A stretch of DNA of 64,000 nt from Isoetes taiwanensis (Eukaryota; Streptophyta; Lycopodiopsida; Isoetales; Isoetaceae). The translations under genes were made by a program, and so were the position numbers. Of this stretch, positions 12,300 to 22,839 are shown in pieces (position 1 is the stretch's first letter; each line of letters opens with the position of its first letter). The notes beneath the pieces are model-generated. The model was given only the letters and a program-made list of their open reading frames with translations, did not search any database and had not been told where the DNA came from. The stretch lies in NCBI GenBank assembly GCA_021234155.1, contig JAJEKV010000211.1, positions 62,001 to 126,000 on the forward strand, given 5' to 3'.

Positions 12300-13140
12300 T
12301 AGAAAGAACCATTGGACGATAAGGATTCCCCAAATTCTAATCCCTATAAACTTCAAGAGAGATGTAATCCACGAATGCAGGGCAGAAGACCCTAAACTTC
12401 GAGAAGCAAGGTTGATCAGCACCCAAGAAGACAATTTTCCACTCAAGTGCTGTAGCTTGAGGATCCAAAGACGATGAAGCTGCTATCTCTGTGTACAGGG
12501 GTCAGGGAAGAGATTCTCAACAACCAAGGATGTCCACAGCTCCAAAATGGGACCACTTTGAACTGCTTGAGAACCAGAGACTAGAGACAGAGGCAGTGGT
12601 CGACCCATATGAGGAATATAGAAACCTTTAAGGAGGGGGATGCAATCATTTCGGCAATAGCGTACCAGAATAGAGGCAGTCGATTTAGAGTCTAGGAAAT
12701 AGAAAAGATTTAGGGCTCTATAGATTCTTTATGGCTACTGTATGCACGGAGGGGTAAGCCATTTGTGCGAACTGAAGAGTAGAACTAGTAGAAAGCAAGC
12801 TAAAGAGTCAGAGCAGTTGTAGTTACAGAGGCACCATAAATTGGTTTTGCACCGAATTTTGCAGAGATAACCACAGAAATCATTTGGACTACAGTGGTGA
12901 AGAAGCTCACAAACAACTCAAAGTGTCTCTGTCTCCCTTAAAATGCATTTGTTATACAAAATAGAGAAAGATTAAAATGGCCGGAATTCAAAATTTAAAA
13001 ATGTACCTCCAGTCTTCCTTAATGCCGTTCAAAATTTTACATTACATTCCAAGAAATGTAGGATGCCGTTTGATGATTCTACCCACTCACACATCCACCT
13101 GCCACTCTACCACATGTACTTTGAAATCCACCATTATACC
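12300..13140. other. Probable LINE 5' UTR and flank, no gene
   Basis: No coding family is seen. The part up to about 12960 may be the untranslated leader of the minus-strand LINE. From 13000 to 13140 the sequence is unique-looking AT-rich DNA leading into a heptanucleotide microsatellite. Confidence 0.4.
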
Positions 13141-13143
13141 CAC

Positions 13144-13232
13144 TTCTTTCTTCTTTCTTCTTTCTTCTTTCTTCTTTCTTCTTTCTTCTTTCTTCTTTCT
13201 TCTTTCTTCTTTCTTCTTTCTTCTTTCTTCTT
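13144..13232 (+). repeat. (TTCTTTC)n microsatellite, left block
   Basis: About twelve near-perfect TTCTTTC units. The block ends exactly where the left terminal inverted repeat of a possible 5-kb element begins (13233). The long apparent reading frames here (FFLLSS repeats) are artefacts of the heptamer. Confidence 0.95.
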
Positions 13233-13619
13233 AAGCCTTATGCAATTAAATTGAGAGAATTCCACTTCTCATTTTGAATCAGATTGACTTGTTTTAAAGT
13301 CATTTTTATCGTCATAAAGTCAATTGTTGCATGCTGGAGTGTAGAATATGCATTCATTATCACCCTTTCGATGTGTCGTTTAAAGATAGATATGCTTTTA
13401 ACCATGCATATTAGTCCGTTATAACACAACATTTCAATATCAGGCTCATATGATTATAAAGATTTGGTACAATTGGTACGAAATAGAAATGACGACAACA
13501 ATGTAATTGAAGGATATCTATTTGCAAAAAATATTATTATTATAAACCCCACCATCAAGCTATAAAAGACACTTCACTATTGGTCACATAAAGAGCCTTA
13601 ATTACTGTATGGAACCATG

Positions 13620-14330
13620 CTAACAGGTATTGGCATACTAGATATCTTGTAATAAAATGTCCACCTATTGTAATCAAATGTCCAATTAGGGTTATGGTAA
13701 AAAAAGATTGAATATCTTGTAATTGAATGTTGAATGTCCACCTATCCCTTATCGGACTCGTGTGTGTGTACTAGATACCTTGTAATTGAATGTCCAATAA
13801 GGGTCACGACAAAAAAGACTAGATATCTTGTGTCTAAATGTCCACCTATACCTTATCGGACTCTTGTGTGTGCGCCTTATCGGACTCTTGTGTATGTGTG
13901 TAAAGTGAGAGTCCAATAACTAGTTATCATTACTTGTGTCCCATAATCGATCTCCACCTCAGCTGGTAATCAAAATGTGTGGCCTCGATTGTATGTCATC
14001 AACCAGAGACCGGGCCTCAGCATTACACGCCAAATATCTCGCCTCGGATGTATAGCATTACGTGCCAAATATTTAGGCTCGGATGTACAGCCTTGGCCAC
14101 ACATTTTTGGTTATCAGCCTCGGCCAGAATAACAACCTTACCTTGTAATAGAATGCCAAATGAAGGTTAGCTGAAAAAAAAAAGACTAGATATCTCGTAA
14201 TTGAATGTAATAGAATGTCAAATGAGGGTTAGTTGACAAAAAAAACTCGTTATCTCATAATTGAATGTTCATCTAGATACCTCATTGATTACATGTCCAC
14301 GAGGGTTAGTTCAGCGCATTAATTGAATGT
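13620..14330. repeat. Degenerate tandem repeats (TATCTTGTAATTGAATGTCC type)
   Basis: Variants of 'ATATCTTGTAATTGAATGTCCA' recur at about 13640, 13715, 13775, 13825, 14190 and 14250, mixed with 'CCTTATCGGACTC' phrases (13745, 13850, 13870) and, at 13985-14110, 'CCTCGGATGTA..GC.TTACG' phrases. Runs of A follow 'GGTTA.(C/G)(A/T)(G)'. This is a diverged satellite-like block inside the possible 5-kb element. No coding signal was found. Confidence 0.7.
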
Positions 14331-14888
14331 CCATGAGCATTAGTTGGCTGGTTCGACCTCGGATTTGGATTCGCATGAGGATATGCAATGTAAAGTGAAT
14401 ATGTCTTGTAATTGGATGTCCAATGATGGTTACCTGGCTCATTCTGCTTGGAGTTCACATTGGGATATGCAATGTGAAAGTGAATAAGGACAACACCTAT
14501 GGAGCAAATGTTGATGTGGTGTACATCGTGTAGATTAATCGGTCTTCAATGGATGCTAAAAGTTTCTCCTTCCTCCTCCTTTGAGATGTAGATATAGAAG
14601 GACTCTATATCAAAGATGAAGAACAAGAGAAAAAGACTCCTCTTATCCAATCATTCTCTAATCTATTATCATTCTTTTGACTTGTCATGTCCAACTTTGT
14701 TCCCCATTTTCCTCACTTACCATGGTTTTCCCTATTTTCCTCACTCGCCATGGTCCAACTTACTGTAACAATCATGGGAGTATTAAATACAATTGAGTCA
14801 TGGTCTTATATCTATAATTCCATTATAGCCACAATTAAAGTGGATGCACATGTTGGGTGAGGAACATAAGTGCATGGGTTGGGTGAGG

Positions 14889-14930
14889 AAGAATAGAATA
14901 GAATAGAATAGAGTTTTTAGCATCCAGAAG
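14889..14930. repeat. Short AGAAT array with SINE-like junction
   Basis: Five or so AGAAT units followed by AGTTTTTAGCATCC, the same junction (pentamer, T-run, AACRTCC) seen at 38.44 kb. It is probably a truncated member of the same short-element family. Confidence 0.6.
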
Positions 14931-15339
14931 GAAGAGGGACTAAGTGAATCATGACAACCACACCTCATTCATCTCTCACCACCTCACAGTTTGCCCTTCA
15001 TGTTTGGCTTGATTAAGCATGGGATGCATGAGTAGGCGCTAAACGAAGACTTTACAAGAAACTAGTACCACAATATAGAATGCTAGAATCAAGGATGAAC
15101 ACAGGCTCAAGTTACGGAGCTAAATATAAAGAGATACATATACATGCAATGTAACACCATGAACTCAGGTCCATGAACTTCACGAGGCTTAACACACAGG
15201 CTCAGTTTGTGAATCATATATGTGGAGCCAAATCCATATGTTCTGAGTCATGGTCTTGGACTCCACCAAGCTACGGACTAAAGCCCATAAGCTAGACATG
15301 AACAATATGTAGTGCATCATATAGAAATGGGCACAAGTT

Positions 15340-15815
15340 GTAGCTACGGACTTGAGTCCGTGAAGTTGAGAAATTGTGAAGAATATGAACGCATATTCAC
15401 GAAGAAATGAGCATACATTGTAACATGAGCTACGGACTTGAGTCCGTGAACTTGAGAAAATGTTAAGAATATGAGTGCACCTTCATGAACAATATATAGT
15501 GAATCGTATAAAAATGAGCATATGTTCTAGCTTGAGTTACGGACTCGAGTCCGTGAATTTGAGAAAATGTTGAGAATCTGAACGTATGTGCATGACCAAT
15601 ATATAATCAATCATATACCAACAGGCATAAGTTGTAAGTTGAGCTACGGACTTGAGTCCGTGAACTTGAGAAAATGATAAAGATACACGTATATACACAT
15701 TAAGCAAGTCCAGCAAAAATATAATTTGACCCTAGCCCCATAGTCTAAAGATTTAGCTTAAACTATGGATTCAAGTTAGTTGAATGCTAGGTTATTACGG
15801 ACTCAAGTCCGTGAT
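15340..15815. repeat. Tandem array carrying a 16-bp palindrome
   Basis: ACGGACTTGAGTCCGT occurs at 15346-15361, 15432-15447 and 15646-15661; the perfect palindrome ACGGACTCGAGTCCGT at 15539-15554; and the inverse ACGGACTCAAGTCCGT at 15797-15812. Successive spacings are 86, 107, 107 and 151 bases. Flanking phrases (GAACTTGAGAAAATG, ATATATAGT.AATC) are shared, so this is a tandem repeat with a roughly 107-bp unit. A further related copy (GGACTTGAGTCCGT) is at 17365-17378. It lies inside the possible 5-kb TIR element. Confidence 0.88.
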
Positions 15816-16861
15816 CAACAGTCTACTTATGATCTTAATTAAGTCTATGAGCTCTATAAGTTGGCGATACTCTATACTCAATCTATATGGTCACACTTAG
15901 ATTGCTGGGATAAGATACCATTAAGATGTGACTTACCCTTAACACCTAGCCCCTCAAGTTTATAATGATCCAACGGCTCAGATCAATCTTGGCCAATGCT
16001 TTATTGAGCCGAAAAACACTCGCCGGTGGCTTTTGCTTTATTGGACCTGTAACACTCTAGGCATGGCATTATCTATCCCATGAGGAACCCCTAGATGTTA
16101 AAGTCAGTCTAATTGTCAAGTAAATAAGCCAACACGTCAAAGATATTTCAAATGAAAAGCAAGATTTCAATAAGAAAACCAGAATGAAGAGATAGTTTAC
16201 CTTTTGTTGTTTTGCATCGGTAAACAGACGAGGCGACCACCAGTAGAAGCAAACTCGGTTCTGAATATGGCGACAATGAGCTATGCGGCAAGTAATAGCG
16301 TCGATCACTTCATGCGGCCGTTCTGCTTCCATGTGAGTTCTACATCGGCTTTCTGCAGTTTCGTTGATTTAGGTTTGTGAATTCAAAATGATACTAAAAA
16401 TAGTATTGCATTTCTTGGCTGTTTCTGCAAGAATAGGTTCTTGGAAAGGGCGATTCCGGAGACCGCCTGATTCGGCATTTGCTATATCTCCAAGTAAGTA
16501 TTACATCTATTCTACATGAATTATTTCTTGGAGTTGAACTTCGCTTTGATGAAACCCTTGATCTCTAGCATCACAAGGATAAAGCCCGATGTTGTGTTTC
16601 TTGCTTCGCAAATAGGTAAATATAGTGAGTTTTGATCCAATAATAAAGAAATGGAAGATCATTACACGGTACAAATTGGATAAAGATAGTATGAGGACAG
16701 ATGCTGAGATAGATTTGGAGATTTGGAGATAAATCCATGTTTGTTCTTGCAAATCTGTCGCTGCAGAGATGAAGAACGCATCAGAGAATACAAAGATGAA
16801 GAGTTTCCTGTGGATTGTTCAGGGTTATGGAGTGCGGTCCTGTGGGTAAAGCGCTGGTGCT

Positions 16862-16975
16862 AAATGGAGGTCGCTATGGCAGATGCTTCCAGACTCAGGT
16901 CGCTATGGTCACTAAATGGAGGTCGCTATGGTCACTATGGAGTTTCCAGACTCAGGTCGCTATGGCAGATGCTTG
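16862..16975. repeat. Short tandem repeat GGTCGCTATGG
   Basis: GGTCGCTATGGCAGATGCTT flanks GGTCGCTATGGTCACTA units; five GGTCGCTATGG words occur in about 100 bases, with TTCCAGACTCA between some. Overlapping open frames here are a by-product of the repeat. Confidence 0.85.
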
Positions 16976-18187
16976 GCCGTTGCATAGATCTACGGCAGGT
17001 GCATATCTGGAGGCATATGTTGCACAGGGCAGCGCTGGAATTATCGTGGCCCCCAAATCCAAAGAATGCAAAGAAACAGAGGAACAGAGGAATGCAAAGA
17101 AACCCTGTTGATAGCGCCGCCACAGCTCCGCCAGAAAAAGGGCCCCAAAATTACCTGAAAATAAAAAAGGATGTAATCTAAAGGAATCGGTGGGTGCTGA
17201 ATGTTACGAGATTTGAGGTGATAAGAGCTGGCATATGTGAAACATGGTTCTCGTGCCTTGCTCTCTTAGCACTCTCACACTTGTTGTTTACTAACAATTC
17301 ACCTTATCTACTGTAATGCTCCATGCTGAGCCATAATCTGCAACATTTGGAGCCTGCATTGCAAGGACTTGAGTCCGTGATCGAACACTCCTCATTTGTC
17401 TCTTTTATCTGGTAGAACCGCTCATTTTCCACATGAAAAATAAGAGGTATGGCACGGAAATTCATTTATAACCAATTTTTTTTTTTTTGGTACCTTGAAA
17501 TTAAGAGAAACATGGGTACATATAGTTGCTTTGATGCATGTTGAATATTCTAAGTGTCTATTTTGTTTTTTGGTGGTGCTCTAGGATAAAAGGAGGTGAT
17601 GGACTATCAATTGTACGCGATCTGTGGATCGCAATGATAATATAAAAGGCTTCTAAATGAATATGTAATGTATTTTCAAATCATTGGGGATGAAGAAGAT
17701 AGAAGAAAAAGACGTTAAGGATCTCCCACGAATACTGAGGCGAACCTACTCGAATTTGGGATGTTTTGAAAGTAAAGCTTGGGATAGCAAGGTGGACTTC
17801 TATTTGAGAAACATTTTGAATCTTCAAGATATAAGAATCGTTCGATAGGCACTTTGTATAAGTTGCTCATTGCACATTGCACAAAAGCAAAATTCCACAA
17901 TGGAGTGCATTGGAGAAAATTGTATTTTGAGATAATTTCAAATTGTGATAGTACTAAGAGAGTTCTGTCTGATATGACATTGAACTACTTTTTAACTTCT
18001 AGTTGGTGATATACTTGAGTTGTATTTTAAGGTAGTACATTGAACAACGTTTCAAATTCTCGTTGATGATATTTTTGAGTCGTATTTCAAATCACTTTAT
18101 AAACAATGTTGATGTTGTTTTGATCTGTTTAGTTTATTTTTCCACTTGCAAAAATGAGTCATATCTCTCAATTTAATTGCATAAGGC

Positions 18188-18234
18188 TTTCTTCTTTCTT
18201 CTTTCTTCTTTCTTCTTTCTTCTTTCTTCTTTCT
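18188..18234 (+). repeat. (TTCTTTC)n microsatellite, right block
   Basis: About six TTCTTTC units that begin at the outer edge of the right inverted repeat (ends at 18189). They are in the same strand orientation as the left block at 13144-13232. Confidence 0.95.
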
Positions 18235-18239
18235 CCGCC

Positions 18240-20028
18240 GCAATCTAATTTGTTTTCAGTCAGCACGTATGTCCGCCACAATCTAATTTCTGTTTCGGTT
18301 GATATATATTTTTTGCCAACAGAGCACACCACCTTTTGTGTGAAGTACATGTCGTCTTCTGCTTCATTCACACGAAAGCACCGGGCCGCCTTCTTCTTCT
18401 ATTCATATAAGCATTAGAGGACACGCCTCTGTTTGCTTCCATTCATGCAGAAGCAAAGAAGTTTTGTGTTTTGCCTTCACACAGTCTCTGCTAGAAATGC
18501 AGCAGAAGATGCCATGCTGTCATGAAAAACTTTGAGTTTTGATATGGCCATGGCTGTAGAATATATGTTGGTTTCCAGGCAGGGCGAATATTTCAGCTCC
18601 ATCCATTTCCTCTGCTGTTTTTGCTCTGCAAATAAGGAGCTAAGCCAACGGATTCTATTATGTGGCCAAAACATAGAAACTCATTATTTTGTTCCTCCTG
18701 CTCCTAAAAACAGAGCTTAAAAGGACAGATTAGAGCACTAAATCAAATTGAATTTGAGTAGTTTTGAGGTTAATCCTACGTATGAGAGCATGACAATGCA
18801 AGATTTTACAGTAAGGTGGTGAATTTGTGGGTTAGAAAGGCTGGATTGTCAAAGTGAGCATTTTGTCTAGAAGAAGCAGAAATACAGATGCCTCGACCAA
18901 GAATAAAGTAGTTGTATGGATACACATACTGATATGTTCCAAAAAGCTATGGTTTAGTGCTCGTGTTTGATGTCAACTAACTTTTGCAGGCCCCCTTTCA
19001 GAGCCAATGTTACTGGTTAGTCTTACATTTCTTTCCAAAAATGTTTTAACATATAGAATTTTGCCATAAACAGGAGCCAAAATTCTCAATTCTCAATCAA
19101 TAAAAGAGTATTTGTTGTAATTTGTCCTGCCTGTTGAAGGCTATAGTTTGAACAAATAAATTTCATGTGCATCTCGCTTTGTCCATGCCTGTGCAATACG
19201 AAATATATGAAATCCGTCGCTAAACTTCTTCCCATCATATCAAATAGAATAGAACATCAGAGGGAATTTAGAGAAGTCATCATAGAGAGGTCATAAGTCC
19301 AAATTTCTTGAGAAGAAATGAACTCGTTGTTTGCTTCCAATCTGAACCATCACTAGTTTCCCTCTCCATTCTGGTCTGGCCATTCTTCCATAGAACTTGA
19401 GCCCCAACGAAAAGGCCGCAGCCATCGCAAACAACACATTCTGTAGCCTACATGCACTTACACAAAATTGGGGGTTCAAATATCGCATGTTTAACCATGT
19501 ATTCTGCACTGCTCAAATTGACAAAAATCTATAATTTATTGTTAAAGCATGCATTGAATTATCAAACATCAAGCATTAGTGATGATTTGGTACCAAAGAA
19601 ATGTCCACTTCACACAAATCTCCTATGTGGCCTCACTTTTAAATGTTCTAGGGAATCCTCCATATTTGGAATCGATAATGGGTTCCACTTTTGGAATTTT
19701 CGAATTGACATCAAGCTTAGCATTCATATCATTTCGAAACCGCACGAATTCTATAATGAGAAATGTTCGCGATAAATTTCTTCTATAGACGGCTTTATGG
19801 TTAAAGGCTTCATTTGAAACCAGAAACCTGAAACCTAACAAGCGTTTCTCTTTGAGTTGTGATGTGGGAAATCATAATAAGGATGGATTGGGAAGCTGAT
19901 ATAGAATAAAAGACTTACCAAGGGGTTGGTGAATATGAATCAGTAAAACCTATAAGAAAAAATCCACTCAAGGCTTTTTAGATATACGTGGTCATTAGAG
20001 GCATGTGCCTATTGGAATAAGTTCTTAC
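18240..20028. other. Intergenic sequence without recognised genes
   Basis: Several short frames exist (for example 18532-18720 plus and 19291-19509 minus) but none shows a family signature or a codon pattern that stands out. No repeat of note is seen. Confidence 0.5.
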
Positions 20029-20604
20029 ATTCCTTATCCTACAATCCCTTTTTTTTTTTTTTGAAGGATCAAATTAATTAATAAGAAGTAAAGTACAAGA
20101 AGAGCGATACATGGGTACACATGCCCGAACGACCACGCTCGAGCGACAGCCCGGATAGCTCTTAAACCTACCTACAACTCAAGAAATGAACACGCCGTTA
20201 CTGTCTACAATAAGGAGGGTCCTTTCCCAGATAGCCGCCTTGAACTGCTCTTTCCGAGGGGATGCCAGGTAGGAGAGGTATAATTTGTACCTCAACTGAG
20301 GGATCAATGCACCAAGTTGCACCTGTTCATTCCTGAACACCTTCATGCGTCGCCGCTTCCATATGAGCCATAGTAGCCAGGCCTTGCACAGATGGAAGGC
20401 TAGTCTCTTAACCTGGGACCACCTGCTAGGATACATCCCCAAAAGAACCTCTTTACTACGGAGAGAGGTATGAAAGAGGCGCTGGGCCCACTGCCATGCG
20501 AGCTGAATCTCTGTACACAGAAACATGCAGTGTTCCAAGGTCTCAGCACAACCACCACACATTGGACACAAGTCACTGATCATCGGATTCCTTATCCTAC
20601 AATC
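20029..20604 (-). mobile_element. 5'-truncated LINE insertion with 18-bp target-site duplication
   Basis: ATTCCTTATCCTACAATC is present at 20029-20046 and again at 20587-20604 without mismatch. Between them (20047-20586) lies a minus-strand LINE 3' end, with a poly(T) run at 20049-20062 next to the left duplication and a zf-RVT coding end at the right. Poly(A) tail, 5' truncation and a long duplication are the signs of target-primed reverse transcription. The perfect duplication and unbroken reading frame suggest a fairly recent event. Confidence 0.95.
20179..20583 (-). pseudogene. LINE ORF2 C-terminal fragment (zf-RVT domain)
   Basis: This is an open 134-codon frame, the C-terminal tail of a LINE reverse transcriptase polyprotein. 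It contains the zinc-binding pattern C-x2-C-x8-H-x4-C (CPMCGGCAETLEHCMFLC), followed by AWQWAQRLF and LWLIWKRRRMKVFRNEQ, as usual after the RT of plant L1-type elements. The insertion was truncated at its 5' end (20586), so the RT palm and endonuclease are absent and the ATG at 20583 is internal. The frame has no stop or frameshift over its length, unlike the old LINE at 5-12 kb. It differs in sequence from that element's zf-RVT, so it comes from another LINE lineage. It is not expected to make a functional protein. Confidence 0.9.
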
Positions 20605-21335
20605 TTAATCCATGCAATAATACTTTCAATTTGATAAAACTCATTATTTCTATCATTGTCATTATCATTGTTTATTAAATATTATGTAGGGTCTAAGAAT
20701 TTTTGTTGTCGTGAGTGATGTGGAGCGTATAATGTTGCTAAAAACAGAAGCCTAATTTTTGTATGGACTTTGAAGATTATATCTATAGATGACATGAACC
20801 ACTACTATTATATGGTCTTATCCTTTTTGTTGTTAGATTTAAAATGGTGATGCGAAGAAAAAGAATTAGTTTGCGGAGAATCTAAAGTTATAAAATGCTT
20901 ATGAACACAAATTACATCGTGTATATATGAAGTGTCTTCTCCAGCAAGTTTAGTGGAACAGGATATTGGAGCAACCTCCAGATAAAGAGATTGAAATGAT
21001 GTTTACATTTAACAACATAGAGATGCAAAGCTGGCTAGTGGTTAGGGAGCAACCATGTTGGGCAATTGGATTAGGATCAATTTCCTAGTAGGTGTCAAAT
21101 TTGGCAAGCCTGGCCAGTTGTTAAGGAACAACCTACTGGCCAGGTGTGTGATAGGAATGGATTTGGGTGTGAGTCTTAGATAAGATCCATGACTCATCCC
21201 TAGGGACATTTTGTCGAGAATTGTACCGAGTTGCGTGTTTATCTAGGCAATGGTCCCCCAAGGGCACTGTAACCATTGTGTCCCATTGAGAAGGGGGCCA
21301 TGAGGAGGGCCCCAAACTTTATAAAAAACAGCGAC
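20605..21335. other. Intergenic / upstream region
   Basis: AT-rich with no coding family. From 21020 to 21140 the phrase 'GGCCAGT(T)GTTA(A)GG' and variants recur (CTGGCTAGTGGTTAGG, CTGGCCAGTTGTTAAGG, CTACTGGCCAGG), a weak local repeat. The last 200 bases form the upstream region of the small gene at 21458. Confidence 0.45.
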
Positions 21336-21371
21336 TTATGGACCGCCATATTTCTCCTATATAAGCCCAAT
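21336..21371 (+). promoter_or_regulatory. Core promoter of small gene at 21458
   Basis: TATATAAG at 21358-21365 lies 93 bases before the chosen ATG. GACCGCCATATTT (21341-21353) just upstream resembles the GGCCGCCATAT element found in the same place in the two paralogues at 49.5 and 51.36 kb. Confidence 0.65.
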
Positions 21372-21457
21372 AGATGGACCAAAAACACAAGTGTTTCTAC
21401 TCGTGGTCTACAAGTTCTAGACTACGCTCACTATTTGCAGCACTAGAACGGATCAGA

Positions 21458-21670
21458 ATGGCTGCACTGGTAAGGCTGATAGAGGATGTCTGGAATTCTT
21501 CGAGCAAATTAGGAAGCAACCAGCCAAGAATGGCTCAGATCTGCGCATTATTTCACGAGGGCCCAAGTAAACGTTCGTCCTCTCCTGCTTCGCCCCCTCT
21601 CCAAAACAGCCAAAAAAATGATGCATTCACCGGATCTGACTGGCTGGTGATCAGCATCTTGGACAGGTAG
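21458..21670 (+). CDS. Small uncharacterised protein, SDW/LDR family, member A (70 aa)
   Basis: Function unknown; the family is not one I recognise. The start is set by alignment with the two paralogues at 49652 and 51478: MAALVRLIEDVWNSS here against MSRLARILEDAFSAA there. An in-frame ATG at 21374 exists, but the extension is not shared. Conserved blocks are residues 1-12, the RMAQICALF segment around residue 24 (KMAQLSAFY in the paralogues) and the C-terminus DAFTGSDWLVISILDR (DAFTRSDWMLISSLDR). The middle (residues 34-50) is Ser/Pro-rich and varies in length. No signal peptide or membrane segment is present, so a cytosolic or nuclear protein is likely. It is a single exon, with a TATA box at 21358 and AATAAA at 21888. 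Conservation of ends with in-frame indels in the middle argues that it is translated. Confidence 0.75.
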   Translation: MAALVRLIEDVWNSSSKLGSNQPRMAQICALFHEGPSKRSSSPASPPLQNSQKNDAFTGSDWLVISILDR

Positions 21671-21887
21671 TTCAACACATAAGTTGGCTTCTTATATGAC
21701 AGAGGGGTTGTTGTGCTTGCAGAGCAGATTTGAGTGTATGATCTGTGGTGTAGCCATGGCAGTAGAGCACTTCATGGGCTTCCAAAGTCATACCTTTTTG
21801 GACCCTAAGCAGCTTCACAGCTCGCTTTCCTTTGTATCCTGTATATAGTAGAACTAGCCTTCCCAGCCTTTATGCTTCGTATCTCAG

Positions 21888-21893
21888 AATAAA
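21888..21893 (+). terminator. Candidate polyadenylation signal for member A
   Basis: AATAAA about 220 bases after the stop codon of the small gene at 21458-21670; typical plant near-upstream element, position plausible. Confidence 0.4.
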
Positions 21894-21916
21894 GGGCAGT
21901 TCATAGATATGAAGAA

Positions 21917-22003
21917 TGTTAAATTCTTTCTCTTCTGCACACAAATCTCTTTCAGAATGTTAAATTCTTTCTCTTCTGCACACAAATCTCTTTCAACTTG
22001 CAA
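21917..22003. repeat. 43-bp direct duplication
   Basis: GTTAAATTCTTTCTCTTCTG and the following CACACAAATCTCTTTCA occur twice in tandem. Confidence 0.9.
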
Positions 22004-22339
22004 ATAATAAACATCTTCATAGCAGCTTACTCTCTTTCACAAATCAAACGCTTGGATTGGATCATAACCGGCCCTAGAGTAAAAAAATAGACATAAATTC
22101 CCTTGCATAAAGATATTCAGATGAGAATAGAATAGAATCTCAAAAACACAATTGCATTTTTACTCTCGTACAACTCCAAATGCATTATTAGAGTTACTTT
22201 TCATTTGTTCAAAAAGGCATGTTGTGACAGTCAATTTTGTAAGGTGCATGTTGTTGATGTAAGGTGCATCTTGTAATAATGTTGCGTGTTTAGTTCGTCA
22301 TGCAAGGCATTTCGCAGCTTCTAACATATTTTAATGGAA

Positions 22340-22465
22340 TTTTGGTAAATTTTTACACATGCTAAAATACATTTGTATTTTATTTTATTGAGTGGGGTAT
22401 TTTAGTAGTTCTCGTAATATGCTAAAATACATTTGTATGTTGTTGAGTGGAGCATTTTGACAGTA
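22340..22465. repeat. Two-unit repeat, ~60-bp period
   Basis: ATGCTAAAATACATTTGTAT followed by TTGAGTGG.G.ATTTT is present at about 22359 and 22419. Confidence 0.8.
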
Positions 22466-22639
22466 TATGTAAACTATAGGGGGATTGCTAATTGTATATA
22501 ATTACCAAATTCTCCAAATTACATGACATTGATTCTGAGGTGTATAGAGTCCTATGGCCTAAACATGGTGAAATAAAACCAAATCTGAATACGCTGAAAA
22601 TTGCCAATACAGCCCTTGTAATGGCCACATATCAAAAGA

Positions 22640-22805
22640 AAAATAGGGTAGGATAGGATGGTTTTTATTATCCACGGAGACCAATTGGCCTAAAGGACCC
22701 AAAAGGAGTGCAGCAGATTTATTATTGTCCGGATTAAAAAATCCCCTCCCCGAAATGTTTTTGAGAGAAAAACTGTGGCAATAATAAAAATGCTGCCAAA
22801 CTGTA
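22640..22805 (-). mobile_element. SINE-like element, copy 1
   Basis: On the plus strand a degenerate pentamer (TAGGATAGGAT) and T-run are followed by TTATCCACGGAGACCAATTGG, a central segment, GGATTAAAAAATCCCCTCCC and TTTTTGAGAGAAAAACTGTGG. The same order is seen at 38441-38590 and 43030-43205. On the minus strand this is a short body with a (CTATT)n-like 3' tail. No A/B box is clear, so the origin is unknown. Confidence 0.6.
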
Positions 22806-22839
22806 CAAATATACATCATTAAATATATATACATATCAG

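Larger units (their letters stand above)
13233..18189. mobile_element. Possible ~4.96-kb TIR element inserted in a microsatellite
   Basis: AAGCCTTATGCAATTAA... at 13233-13258 (26 bp) is perfectly inverted at 18164-18189. Outside each end the sequence is (TTCTTTC)n on the same strand. If the heptamer belonged to the element it should be inverted at one end, but it is not, so the simplest reading is one insertion into a pre-existing heptamer tract. Beyond the perfect 26 bp the two inner ends share only short patches (for example CTCATTTT). No transposase-like frame lies inside, so the element would be non-autonomous. Target duplication cannot be measured within a microsatellite. Alternatively two separate short TIR elements have recombined. 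Confidence 0.6.

Noticed and set aside
13063-13254. ORFs with FFLLSS repeats (also 18154-18417)
   Set aside because: Translation of the TTCTTTC heptamer.
15340-15815. CRISPR array
   Set aside because: Regularly spaced palindromes resemble CRISPR repeats, but the spacers are themselves homologous, no cas genes exist and the context is a plant nuclear genome. It is a tandem satellite.
21374-21457. N-terminal extension of small gene A from the ATG at 21374
   Set aside because: The paralogues have no equivalent extension and their start aligns with 21458; 21374 would also lie only about 9 bases after the TATA box, upstream of the expected transcription start.
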